Origin: a virus
IMG/VR virus record: IMGVR_UViG_3300037485_000114
Coordinates: 1-30,187 of that record
Length of the DNA: 30,187 nucleotides
Direction: 5' to 3' (one strand)
In this document: positions 12,937 to 18,560 of the stretch, one piece after another
Numbering within the stretch: the stretch's first letter is position 1
Layout of the letters: each line of letters starts with the position of its first letter
Program-made: the position numbers and the translations under genes
Notes under the pieces: generated by a model
Told to the model about the DNA's origin: nothing
Databases searched by the model: none
The model's input: the letters and a program-made list of their open reading frames with translations, nothing else

Positions 12937-13245
12937 TCAAATAATCTCCATTAATTTTTTAATCTCGTCCTGGTAGTCATTGTCAAACCTTAAACTTAGT
13001 ACCTCTTCAATAGTTCGTAGGGCGTGTATTATGCTAGTGTGGTCTCTATAAAATAACCTGCCAATCTCTTTAAGAGTTAAGCCTGTTCTCTTCCTAACTA
13101 TATAAATAGCAATAAATCTAGCTTTTACATACCCTCTAAGTCGGAATTTGCCTTTAACCTGGGCAATAGTAAGACCGTAAAAGTCGCAAACGTCCTCAAT
13201 TATTTGTCGAGCGTGTTTTTGGTCGTTTTTTAATATCTTGCTCAT
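12937..13245 (-). CDS. Stand-alone DnaA domain IV-like DNA-binding protein
   Basis: I choose the ATG at 13245 (102 residues, MSKILKNDQKHARQ); an earlier ATG at 13275 is possible but increases the overlap with the upstream gene from 50 to 80 bases. The sequence matches the C-terminal DNA-binding domain of DnaA: IIEDVCDFYGLTIAQVKGK, then RGYVKARFIAIYIVRKRTGLTLKEIGRLFYRDHTSIIHALRTIEEVL. The RDHTSIIHA block corresponds to the DnaA signature G-R-D-H-T-T-V-I-H-A that contacts DnaA boxes. No AAA+ domain is present. It may mark or block DnaA boxes at the phage or host origin. Confidence 0.9.
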   Translation of the reverse strand: MSKILKNDQKHARQIIEDVCDFYGLTIAQVKGKFRLRGYVKARFIAIYIVRKRTGLTLKEIGRLFYRDHTSIIHALRTIEEVLSLRFDNDYQDEIKKLMEII

Positions 13246-13372
13246 CTTTCTGCTTGGTGCGGTCCAGTAGGTCATTTTGTAGTTTTTTAATTTGTGTTCT
13301 AAGTAATTCGTTTTCTAATTCTAGTATTTGTATCTCTCTTATTAATCCGTATTTGTTATCTATATAGCTCAT
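13196..13372 (-). CDS. Coiled-coil protein, 58 residues
   Basis: The frame is open up to 13435, but the ATG at 13372 overlaps the upstream stop as ATGA and gives MSYIDNKYGLIREIQILELE at the N-terminus. Residues about 12-40 (IREIQILELENELLRTQIKKLQNDLL) form a strong coiled coil; the tail is highly basic (DIKKRPKTRSTNN). The end of the gene overlaps the DnaA-like gene. It could be a dimeric accessory factor; no function can be assigned. Confidence 0.65.
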   Translation of the reverse strand: MSYIDNKYGLIREIQILELENELLRTQIKKLQNDLLDRTKQKDEQDIKKRPKTRSTNN

Positions 13373-13665
13373 AAAAAGGTATTTACAGGTAACATAAATT
13401 GATCCGTTATTTCGTATAAGTCCAGGATAAGCCAATGATAAGACTTAAGTATCCTTTTTTGTACGTCATTCATTCTAGCAACTTTAATAAGAATATCTTC
13501 TTCTTTAGACATAAGCCTTACCGGCTCGTCATAAGTTCCTTTGCGCCATAAGGATAAATCCTTTTCAAATAGGTCTTGGCGTCTTTGTGCTTCCTTTAAT
13601 AGTTCTAGTAAGCAAGTTGCTCTTTTGTGCAACTTTAATTGTTTCCCTTGATAAATTAGTGTCAT
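13369..13665 (-). CDS. Hypothetical helical protein, 98 residues
   Basis: The product begins MTLIYQGKQLKLHKRATCLL and is largely helical (ELLKEAQRRQDLFEKDLSLWRKG, DILIKVARMNDVQKRILKSYHWLILDLYEI). It has no membrane segment or recognisable motif. The start context is AACCACTATGACA. It is coupled to the next gene by ATGA. Early position suggests a host-takeover or replication accessory role, which is inference only. Confidence 0.65.
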   Translation of the reverse strand: MTLIYQGKQLKLHKRATCLLELLKEAQRRQDLFEKDLSLWRKGTYDEPVRLMSKEEDILIKVARMNDVQKRILKSYHWLILDLYEITDQFMLPVNTFL

Positions 13666-13676
13666 AGTGGTTAGTT

Positions 13677-13889
13677 TTATTCGGTTTCGTTAAATATGAT
13701 ATTATAATAAGAATTACAATCCCTGCGGCCATTATCGCCGTCTCCGCAGTTATAAGCGTTTTTTATTTCACGCTCAAAGTATATGTCAACGTCCTTTAAG
13801 AACTCTATTAAGTCATCTCCAATAAAGTATTTGTTATTTTCCATATACTGCTTAATTAATTGACTGGGTGTTTTTTTATACTGTGCCAT
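13677..13889 (-). CDS. Hypothetical protein, 70 residues
   Basis: The product begins MAQYKKTPSQLIKQYMENNK. It is helical and acidic in the middle (GDDLIEFLKDVDIYFEREIKNAY) and ends in a polar stretch with two cysteines. It overlaps the upstream small gene by 14 bases and is 11 bases from the next start. I do not recognise it. Confidence 0.6.
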   Translation of the reverse strand: MAQYKKTPSQLIKQYMENNKYFIGDDLIEFLKDVDIYFEREIKNAYNCGDGDNGRRDCNSYYNIIFNETE

Positions 13890-14070
13890 TTATTGTTAGT
13901 TTAATAATTAATAATTCGTAAATCTTATTTTTTGAAGTCAGGTAATCTATAAACGATTGCATATTTTCTAATCTAGAATACAATTCAATACTTTTTAAGT
14001 TTCTATCTATTTCATTAGATAAAACAATTTTTAAATGTATCTTATCAATATTAGTTAATTCATTATTCAT
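13876..14070 (-). CDS. Hypothetical protein, 64 residues
   Basis: The product begins MNNELTNIDKIHLKIVLSNE and is predicted mostly helical, ending in a hydrophobic stretch (IYELLIIKLTINGTV). Its start context AAACGCTATGAAT matches that of the ERF gene (CAACGCTATGAAT). It is the second gene after the putative early promoter. Function unknown. Confidence 0.6.
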   Translation of the reverse strand: MNNELTNIDKIHLKIVLSNEIDRNLKSIELYSRLENMQSFIDYLTSKNKIYELLIIKLTINGTV

Positions 14071-14081
14071 AGCGTTTAGTT

Positions 14082-14195
14082 TTAAAGGTTATCGGCTAAG
14101 CAGCCAATTAAAATACAAATGATAAAAATTACGATGCCACTTGTAAGGCTTACGCTATCTTTAACGTAGTCCTTGTTTTGTTCTTTCCAGTTCAT
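14082..14195 (-). CDS. 37-residue single-span membrane protein, first early gene
   Basis: The product begins MNWKEQNKDYVKDSVSLTSG and continues with one hydrophobic helix (IVIFIICILIGCLADNL). Its start has the repeated leader CAAAACAAATAACTATG, shared with genes at 9701 and 9524. It lies about 18 bases from the predicted start of the early transcript, so it should be the first translated gene of the replication operon. A small early membrane protein could act on the host envelope, for example against superinfection; this is inference. Confidence 0.65.
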   Translation of the reverse strand: MNWKEQNKDYVKDSVSLTSGIVIFIICILIGCLADNL

Positions 14196-14219
14196 AGTTA
14201 TTTGTTTTGGTTAATAAAT

Positions 14220-14250
14220 CGAAGATATATCAACATAAGTTATAAACAAT
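14220..14250 (-). promoter_or_regulatory. Candidate early promoter, Bacteroidota type
   Basis: On the minus strand ATTG (14250-14247), 19 bases, then TATCTTCG (14227-14220). The -7 box matches TAnnTTTG in all but one of its defined positions and the spacing is ideal. It is followed after about 25 bases by the first gene of the replication operon. It lies at the exit of the non-coding region, downstream of two terminators. Confidence 0.55.
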
Positions 14251-14301
14251 ACTTTTGCACATATATTTATATTATTTTAGCATAATTTTAACATTTAGGC
14301 C

Positions 14302-14346
14302 TTTATCAGTCAATTATGAGCCGTTTATCAATCATTTCCGGCTCAT
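14302..14346. repeat. Two TTTATCARTCA repeats and an 8-bp inverted repeat
   Basis: TTTATCAGTCA (14302-14312) and TTTATCAATCA (14324-14334) are 22 bp apart, two helical turns. The second copy sits in the 15-base loop of a perfect inverted repeat ATGAGCCG (14316-14323) / CGGCTCAT (14339-14346). This may be an operator or a replication protein binding site. Confidence 0.5.
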
Positions 14347-14404
14347 TCCGAATAGTCTGGAATTAGAATTGCTTGTTGTACCTAAATTATAATAAGTGGT
14401 CATT

Positions 14405-14436
14405 AAAGTAACATTAAAATAGCTTTATGTTACTTT
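14405..14436. repeat. Perfect 10-bp inverted repeat AAAGTAACAT / ATGTTACTTT
   Basis: The arms lie at 14405-14414 and 14427-14436 with a 12-base spacer. The arm contains the core AAAGTAA, which recurs at 14456 and 14489, so the same protein may bind all sites. No T-run follows on the minus strand. Confidence 0.55.
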
Positions 14437-14455
14437 TAAGGGACATTATGAGCAT

Positions 14456-14510
14456 AAAGTAAAGGTAAAACTTGACTAAACTTTACATAAAGTAAGGCTA
14501 AAACTTTACT
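14456..14510. repeat. Iteron-like direct repeat, 33-bp period
   Basis: AAAGTAAAGGTAAAACTT (14456-14473) and AAAGTAAGGCTAAAACTT (14489-14506) agree at 16 of 18 positions and are 33 bp apart, three helical turns. Between them lies ACTTTA-CA-TAAAGT (14480-14493). With the inverted repeat at 14405 the AAAGTAA core occurs four times in about 90 bp. Confidence 0.55.
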
Positions 14511-14587
14511 AATTAGGTAGTAATACTACTGAAATTGTCCACTTTTTTATGCCGTTTACGGAAACGTGAACTATTAAATATGGTGAA

Positions 14588-14616
14588 CAAAAAGCCCCTC
14601 GTAGAAACGAAGGGCT
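14588..14616 (-). terminator. Intrinsic terminator
   Basis: On the minus strand AGCCCTTCG (14616-14608), loop TTTCTA and CGAGGGGCT (14601-14593) form a 9-bp stem with one T-G pair, followed by TTTT. It is the second terminator after the lysis/exonuclease operon and protects the early region from readthrough. Confidence 0.85.
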
Positions 14617-14642
14617 TAACCATTTGTCTATGCTATGAAGTC

Positions 14643-14659
14643 AGGACTAAATTAGTCCT
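14643..14659. other. Palindrome AGGACTAA-A-TTAGTCCT
   Basis: The arms match perfectly over 8 bp around one central base. On the plus strand it is followed by TTATTTTAT, on the minus strand by no T-run. It may be a weak plus-strand terminator or a binding site between the two strong terminators. Confidence 0.45.
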
Positions 14660-14674
14660 TTATTTTATAACTAC

Positions 14675-14709
14675 AAAATAAAAACTGCCTAGCTTTTTAC
14701 ACTAGGCAG
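14675..14709 (-). terminator. Intrinsic terminator, perfect 8-bp stem
   Basis: On the minus strand CTGCCTAG (14709-14702), a nine-base loop and CTAGGCAG (14692-14685) pair perfectly, followed by TTTTTATTTT. It lies 37 bases past the stop of the HExxH gene and ends the lysis-side operon. Confidence 0.9.
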
Positions 14710-14732
14710 AAACCACTATGAAAACAACATTA

Positions 14733-14740
14733 CAAAGATA
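14733..14740 (-). promoter_or_regulatory. Possible -7 element (TATCTTTG) just before the double terminator
   Basis: The minus strand reads TATCTTTG, an exact fit to TAnnTTTG, but no -33 box is found at the usual distance. If active, it would make a very short RNA ending at 14675 or 14588. Low confidence. Confidence 0.2.
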
Positions 14741-14745
14741 ACTTT

Positions 14746-15015
14746 TTATTTAGAGCCATCTTGTAGGGGTAAATGCTTTGAATTATCGACTTTGCGATAA
14801 CCCAGTTTCCATAATAACTTTGTCAAAATAATGCTTTTCTCTACGACTTCATCTTCACTTGCTTCGCCGTATAATATATGCCAACACTCGTGTATTAGTA
14901 TTTCCATTTCCTTACGACCACGCAATCGTGGGTCAATATAGATCACCCCATCGCTTTCAGCTAAGCCGTGCGCCTGTTCTCTCCCTAGTTTCTTGTATAT
15001 TACTTTAATATTCAC
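14746..15015 (-). CDS. Small HExxH metallopeptidase-like protein
   Basis: The product has 89 residues. The segment MEILIHECWHILYGEASEDEVV (about 36-57) contains HECWH, the HExxH zinc-binding helix of gluzincin-type metallopeptidases, with acidic residues after it that could supply the third ligand. The preceding SDGVIYIDPRLRGR strand segment fits the ImmA/IrrE or SprT-like small peptidase layout. ImmA-type proteins cleave phage repressors, but no repressor is visible here, so a host protein may be the target. It overlaps the upstream gene by ATGA and is followed by two terminators. Confidence 0.75.
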   Translation of the reverse strand: MNIKVIYKKLGREQAHGLAESDGVIYIDPRLRGRKEMEILIHECWHILYGEASEDEVVEKSIILTKLLWKLGYRKVDNSKHLPLQDGSK

Positions 15016-15197
15016 GATTTCAATAACGCTTCGTCCGGACGCTCAATATCCTTTACCATATATTTAGTACCGCCTCTAACTTTTGCTAAGGCTTTTTTAA
15101 TACTGTTCTCTTCGTTGTATAATTCAGTTAGCTTTTTAACTAGCCAAATTTCTTGCTCATTGATGCTCATTTTATTAAAGTTTTTAGGATACCTCAT
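15012..15197 (-). CDS. Hypothetical protein, 61 residues
   Basis: The product begins MRYPKNFNKMSINEQEIWLV and is helical (EIWLVKKLTELYNEENSIKKALAKVRGG), with a polar tail. It starts one base after the exonuclease stop (TAATATG) and is coupled to the HExxH gene by ATGA. It may be a partner of one of these neighbours; no family is recognised. Confidence 0.65.
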   Translation of the reverse strand: MRYPKNFNKMSINEQEIWLVKKLTELYNEENSIKKALAKVRGGTKYMVKDIERPDEALLKS

Positions 15198-15198
15198 A

Positions 15199-15933
15199 TT
15201 ATTTATCGGTTTTACTGTGCATTTTATTGCAGGTTTTACACTTGTATTGTATTTTAACTAAGCCGGAAGCCGTAACTCTTTTATTATTTTTTACTAACTC
15301 GTCCGATCCACATTCAGGGCAAGAGCCTCTACCCTCGCCAAAGATAACCCCATAATGTGTTTTTGACGGTATATGATTGTTTAATTCTTTATGAACTTTC
15401 TCCAATAATACTACGTCCTGGATACAATAGTCAATCATTTTATCCAATGCTAATTTGTCGTTATTTAGCATAATGTCTTTCCATAAATTAAAGTCGGTGT
15501 GTATCTTTTGTCCTAAGCCTAAGAACTTGCCTATATAATCTAGTCTATTAGAATTAAATCTAAACTTTGACCTGGCTATTTTTAATGTGTCAATAGTATT
15601 GTATTGAGGAAACATTTCTATTCTATGTAAAAGGCATCTTGTCCTTATCCAAGCTAAATCGAATTTGTCGCCATTGTGGCCTACTAATTCGTCAGCTTCA
15701 TTTGCTACCTGAATAAACTCTTGTAGTAACTTTTTATCGTCTTGTTTCCTATCCCAATGTAAATAATAAACGTCTTTATCCTCTTCCCACTTATAGCAAA
15801 TGCAAATAATTGCACGCTCTTTTATTATGTTTTCCGTGCCAATTTGTAGTTTGTAGCCGGATTGCCAAAACAAGCCTACGTTCGCTGATACTTCAATATC
15901 GAAGTATAGCCGTTTGCGTTTTGTTGTTGTCAT
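15199..15933 (-). CDS. DEDDy 3'-5' exonuclease with C-terminal zinc ribbon
   Basis: The product has 244 residues. The nuclease motifs are complete: Exo I FDIE (11-14), Exo II HNGDKFDLAW (86-95, Asp92) and Exo III YCIQD (169-173) with the Y-x-x-x-D of the DEDDy group, as in proofreading domains of family B polymerases. A zinc ribbon follows, Cys205-x2-Cys208 and Cys232-x2-Cys235. No polymerase domain is attached and none is found elsewhere in the window. It may proofread for the host polymerase, trim DNA ends for annealing, or degrade host nucleic acid. It follows the lysozyme gene, an unusual place for a replication enzyme. The start context AAACCAACATAATGAC is A-rich. Confidence 0.9.
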   Translation of the reverse strand: MTTTKRKRLYFDIEVSANVGLFWQSGYKLQIGTENIIKERAIICICYKWEEDKDVYYLHWDRKQDDKKLLQEFIQVANEADELVGHNGDKFDLAWIRTRCLLHRIEMFPQYNTIDTLKIARSKFRFNSNRLDYIGKFLGLGQKIHTDFNLWKDIMLNNDKLALDKMIDYCIQDVVLLEKVHKELNNHIPSKTHYGVIFGEGRGSCPECGSDELVKNNKRVTASGLVKIQYKCKTCNKMHSKTDK

Positions 15934-15951
15934 TATGTTGGTTTTAGTTTT

Positions 15952-16557
15952 TTATGCGATTGAGTCCCGAATTAAGTCCGCTTCAGCTTCCCTTCGAATA
16001 ACTAGGCCATCGAGTCCTTTCCCTTCCCAAAGTCTTTTACTCTTTTCTATTTCCTCAGCTATTCCGTGATAATTTTTTTTAGCTACTAATTCAACTATTG
16101 CTTTCATTTCTCTTCTACTGTCACCGTTTAAACTTGAACCTCTATTAAACACTAAAGAAACCAATGCACCCTGGGTGTCTTCGTTTAACTCCTCTAATTG
16201 AGGATAGATAGATTTAGTTAACGCAAAATATCTAGGAATAGAATTTTTAGCAAATACTTCATAAGCTGCTAAATAAGGAACTCTAACGTTTAATATTTCG
16301 CCTTTAATCATTGCCTTTGCTTTATCTCCTTTAATGCCTAATACCGGCCTTAAAGCGTTAACAAAGTTTAAATTTAACACAGGGGACCAGTCAATCATAA
16401 ACTGTTTCTCGGTATTATAACCTAGATCATAACCTAAGCCAATAGTAACCCCACTTTGACCACCTGGCCAAGTTGGCTTTTGTAGAAACTTCTCGTAATA
16501 AGCCTTTCCGCCGGCTTCGTGCTGAATAATAAAATCAATCGCTTTCTTAGAAATCAT
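15952..16557 (-). CDS. Lysozyme (GH24 / pesticin-type endolysin)
   Basis: The product has 201 residues. The N-terminus IDFIIQHEAGGKAYYEK places the catalytic Glu14 in the H-E-x-G-G-K form, and GQSGVTIGLGYDLGYN (33-48) supplies Thr38 and the glycine-rich turn typical of this fold. The central and C-terminal parts (ALVSLVFNRGSSL, RREAEADLI) match the NRG and R-x-x-E-A-x-L helices. It cuts the glycan strands of peptidoglycan. There is no signal peptide, so it relies on a holin. A 28-residue membrane peptide is coupled directly upstream by ATGA and a holin candidate lies before that. Confidence 0.88.
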   Translation of the reverse strand: MISKKAIDFIIQHEAGGKAYYEKFLQKPTWPGGQSGVTIGLGYDLGYNTEKQFMIDWSPVLNLNFVNALRPVLGIKGDKAKAMIKGEILNVRVPYLAAYEVFAKNSIPRYFALTKSIYPQLEELNEDTQGALVSLVFNRGSSLNGDSRREMKAIVELVAKKNYHGIAEEIEKSKRLWEGKGLDGLVIRREAEADLIRDSIA

Positions 16558-16640
16558 AAAAACTTATTTAAAATATATACTAGTATTAAATCAAAAACTA
16601 TTATTAGTGTTGTTATTATAATGTTTTTTTTATCCTTCAT
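16554..16640 (-). CDS. 28-residue membrane peptide coupled to the lysozyme gene
   Basis: The product begins MKDKKNIIITTLIIVFDL and ends YILNKFL: a basic start and one transmembrane helix. The ATG lies within the end of the holin-candidate gene (11-base overlap) and the stop overlaps the lysozyme start as ATGA. This exact fit supports translation. It may be a holin partner, an antiholin or a pinholin-like peptide. Confidence 0.65.
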   Translation of the reverse strand: MKDKKNIIITTLIIVFDLILVYILNKFL

Positions 16641-16881
16641 TTTGTATATTTTTATTGCCTTTGACATTTTCATACAAAGACTTAAAGAATGCAGCAAATA
16701 CAATCGCTACAAAAGAATGATAAATTGTGTCGCTTACTACTAAATCCCTACCTAAAAAGCCGGTACCAATATCCGATAATGCAAAAATACACATCATTAT
16801 AAAAGCTCCTAAACCTATCGCCAAAGCACTATTTAAAGGTGACTTGTCGCTTAATAAATGCCAAATAAAGTTTTTAATCAT
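16630..16881 (-). CDS. Holin candidate, two membrane spans
   Basis: The product has 83 residues: a short N-terminal segment, a hydrophobic span (SALAIGLGAFIMMCIFALSDI, about 18-38), a loop, and a second span (TIYHSFVAIVFAAFFKSLY, about 52-70), then a charged tail (ENVKGNKNIQNEG). Size, two spans and the place just before the lysozyme gene are those of a class II holin, which would open the inner membrane to release the lysozyme. The family is not named; context carries much of the call. Confidence 0.75.
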   Translation of the reverse strand: MIKNFIWHLLSDKSPLNSALAIGLGAFIMMCIFALSDIGTGFLGRDLVVSDTIYHSFVAIVFAAFFKSLYENVKGNKNIQNEG

Positions 16882-16883
16882 TG

Positions 16884-17300
16884 TTAATCTAATTTAGAGA
16901 ATTGAAATATTATTATAAATAGTAAAACGTATTTTACATATTGGTCATATTTTTTAGTTGTTTCATAATCGTTTTCACGCTTGTAATAGACTTCTTTATT
17001 AGCTTTATATTTCCATTTCCAGTTATAGACGCTATCTTTTTCAGTAAGTATTGTATTGAATAAAGAGTCATATTTTGTTTTATTAGTATTTAAAGAGTCT
17101 TTTGTTTTGTTTAACGATAATTTAAGTTTGCCTATTGTGTCGCTATAATTTATAAATAGTTTATTTATTTGTTCGCTTTGGTTTAATGTTAAAATTACAA
17201 CTGTGTCATCTTTAATCTTTTTTACTATTGGATATTGGCAGAAAGATAAATTTGCTCCCAGTATCACTATCAATAGAGTCAAGTTTGCCTTTAACCTCAT
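16884..17300 (-). CDS. Secreted coiled-coil protein with C-terminal membrane span
   Basis: The product has 138 residues: an N-terminal signal peptide or anchor (MRLKANLTLLIVILGANLSF, then CQ), a long coiled coil (about 40-100), and a C-terminal hydrophobic segment (YVKYVLLFIIIFQF). The ATG at 17300 is inside the preceding gene, an 89-base overlap in another frame; the intact signal peptide supports this start. Two membrane-targeting ends separated by a coiled coil suit a spanin that bridges inner and outer membranes. LSFC could be a poor lipobox. Confidence 0.65.
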   Translation of the reverse strand: MRLKANLTLLIVILGANLSFCQYPIVKKIKDDTVVILTLNQSEQINKLFINYSDTIGKLKLSLNKTKDSLNTNKTKYDSLFNTILTEKDSVYNWKWKYKANKEVYYKRENDYETTKKYDQYVKYVLLFIIIFQFSKLD

Positions 17301-17517
17301 TTAATTCGTTTTTTAAACTAACTATCTTATTTATCGTTTCGTTAATTATTGTTTTTTGCTGCATATCGGCCTCTTCTTGGACTTTAACCCCTTCAATAGT
17401 CGTCTGCTTAACTTTATTCAATAACTGCTCAAATTCAGCGTCTTTATTTAATTCTTTACTAGGTTCCTGTGCCGTAACCGAACAACCAAATAAAAATATA
17501 AATACTAGATACCTCAT
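17212..17517 (-). CDS. Lipoprotein with coiled coil, outer-membrane spanin candidate
   Basis: The product has 101 residues. The N-terminus MRYLVFIFLFGCSVTAQ is a lipoprotein signal with the cysteine at position 12 (L-F-G-C lipobox). A coiled coil follows (about 30-90: EFEQLLNKVKQTTIEGVKVQEEADM, KIVSLKNELNEVKGKLDSID). The gene overlaps the upstream membrane protein by four bases and the next gene by 89 bases in a different frame. A lipoprotein next to an inner-membrane coiled-coil protein is the two-component spanin arrangement, which disrupts the outer membrane at the end of lysis. Confidence 0.7.
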   Translation of the reverse strand: MRYLVFIFLFGCSVTAQEPSKELNKDAEFEQLLNKVKQTTIEGVKVQEEADMQQKTIINETINKIVSLKNELNEVKGKLDSIDSDTGSKFIFLPISNSKKD

Positions 17518-17783
17518 TTTATACCTTTTATCGCTCCTAATTCCTTTAAAGTGTTTAGTTTGGTATTTGATACCGCACTAATTGAGTCGGACTTTCGTAA
17601 GGCTTCCCCCACTAAATCAACTCTATTTTCTAACTTTTCAATCCTATAATCTTGCGCTTTAGCTTGATTTTGGAATGTAGAACGCACATCAATATATAAC
17701 GCACCAATTCCGGCTAATACTATAAAAAGAGTAGCGACAATAGGGTTTTTAGCAAACTCCTTAAATGTCATTGGTAAAGCCAT
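17514..17783 (-). CDS. Inner-membrane coiled-coil protein, inner spanin candidate
   Basis: The open frame extends to 17852 but the ATG at 17783 follows the upstream stop by one base (TAATATG), giving 89 residues that begin MALPMTFKEFAKNPIVATLF. One transmembrane helix (about 14-30) is followed by a periplasmic helical region (RSTFQNQAKAQDYRIEKLENRVDLVGEALRKSD). With the lipoprotein encoded next it resembles an inner/outer spanin pair. It could instead be a tail or holin accessory protein. Confidence 0.65.
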   Translation of the reverse strand: MALPMTFKEFAKNPIVATLFIVLAGIGALYIDVRSTFQNQAKAQDYRIEKLENRVDLVGEALRKSDSISAVSNTKLNTLKELGAIKGIK

Positions 17784-17784
17784 A

Positions 17785-18342
17785 TTAGAACAATTTTTTA
17801 TAGTAACCAACCGAATATTGATTAGTTGAAGCACCAAAGATAAATAAACCATTTTTAGGGGTTTTGTACCCTAAGCCTACTCCTAACCCTAATTTGTTGT
17901 CAAAGCGTCTTAAATCGCCTAAAACACCAAAATAAAAGGCATTCTTATCCTTGTGGTATATATCGTTGGTAATTCTTATTGTCCTTTCCTTAATATCAGC
18001 CAAAAAACGCCTTCCTTGAATTGTGTTTTGGGAAATGGTGTCAATAATGGTGAATTTTGAACTATCTATTGTAAATGTGTCAGTAAAGACCTTAGTCGTC
18101 AAGTAATCTTTAACGATTGTAATTGTATCGTGTATTGTGTCGGTAAATTCGACTGTATGTATGTCGTTGTCAATAATAAAATACGGAATGTCTTTCCCCT
18201 TGGTAAACTTAGTAAAAGTTTTCTCCTGGTAAACTGTGTCAATCTTTGTAAGGATTAACGGCTCGTCTTTTATGTAACGGCTATTCCTAAATATAAAGAA
18301 TATCAAAATAGCCACCAATAAAGTAATGACTACTTCTTTCAT
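17785..18342 (-). CDS. Membrane-anchored periplasmic protein with beta-rich C-terminus
   Basis: The product has 185 residues: an N-terminal transmembrane helix (MKEVVITLLVAILIFFIF), then a long strand-rich region with many T-I-D-T repeats (HTVEFTDTIHDTITIVKDYL, VFTDTFTIDSSKFTIIDTI), and a C-terminus that alternates polar and hydrophobic residues (KLGLGVGLGYKTPKNGLF, then STNQYSVGYYKKLF) ending in phenylalanine. The end looks like outer-membrane beta hairpins with the terminal aromatic signal. It may link both membranes. The start overlaps the upstream stop as TAATG. Confidence 0.65.
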   Translation of the reverse strand: MKEVVITLLVAILIFFIFRNSRYIKDEPLILTKIDTVYQEKTFTKFTKGKDIPYFIIDNDIHTVEFTDTIHDTITIVKDYLTTKVFTDTFTIDSSKFTIIDTISQNTIQGRRFLADIKERTIRITNDIYHKDKNAFYFGVLGDLRRFDNKLGLGVGLGYKTPKNGLFIFGASTNQYSVGYYKKLF

Positions 18343-18560
18343 TATTCCCTATCTTGTTTGTTCTCTAATGCTACAAATAACTTATTTAAGCTATTTTGAA
18401 TATTGTCAAGTTTCTTGGCAATCACATCCTCTTGCTTTTCAACCATATTAACTCGCACCTCAAGTTCTTTCAGTTTTAGACTTACTTTAACATAGATACT
18501 TATTAAGCCTATGATTATGGCTAAGGCCTGTCCTGCCAAGAAAATTGCAATACTTTCCAT
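18342..18560 (-). CDS. Small membrane protein with coiled coil, possible holin
   Basis: The product has 72 residues: an N-terminal transmembrane helix (SIAIFLAGQALAIIIGLISIYV) and a cytoplasmic or periplasmic coiled coil (LKLKELEVRVNMVEKQEDVIAKKLDNIQNSLNKLFVALEN). Phage lysis cassettes often include such a protein. The order (membrane helix first) is opposite to XhlA, so I do not use that name. It starts immediately at the stop of the 49-residue gene. Confidence 0.6.
   Translation of the reverse strand: MESIAIFLAGQALAIIIGLISIYVKVSLKLKELEVRVNMVEKQEDVIAKKLDNIQNSLNKLFVALENKQDRE

Larger units (their letters stand above)
14196..14745. other. 550-base non-coding control region (terminators, repeats, early promoter)
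   Basis: This is the only long gap in the window. In transcription order it holds a -7-like box (14733-14740), terminators at 14675-14709 and 14588-14616 with a palindrome between them, a lone TTGTCCACT resembling a DnaA box (14535-14543), a direct repeat of 18 bases spaced 33 bp (14456-14506), inverted repeats at 14405-14436 and 14316-14346, two TTTATCARTCA repeats 22 bp apart, and the early promoter (14220-14250). It is a good candidate for the replication origin or main regulatory region. Confidence 0.7.

Noticed and set aside
14250-14257. TACTTTTG on the plus strand, matching the -7 promoter box
   Set aside because: No -33 element at the right distance and no plus-strand genes downstream.
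14332-14403. Minus-strand frame of 23 codons in the non-coding region
   Set aside because: It runs through the inverted repeats and has no coupled neighbour or leader motif.
14513-14623. Minus-strand frame of 36 codons (MVKPFVSTRG...)
   Set aside because: It is read straight through the terminator at 14588-14616 and lacks a leader; likely chance.
14633-14740. Two plus-strand mini-frames (MKSGLN and MKTTLQR) each following a hairpin, with start contexts like those of real genes
   Set aside because: Only six and seven codons, no plus-strand promoter found; the similarity of context is probably chance in AT-rich DNA.
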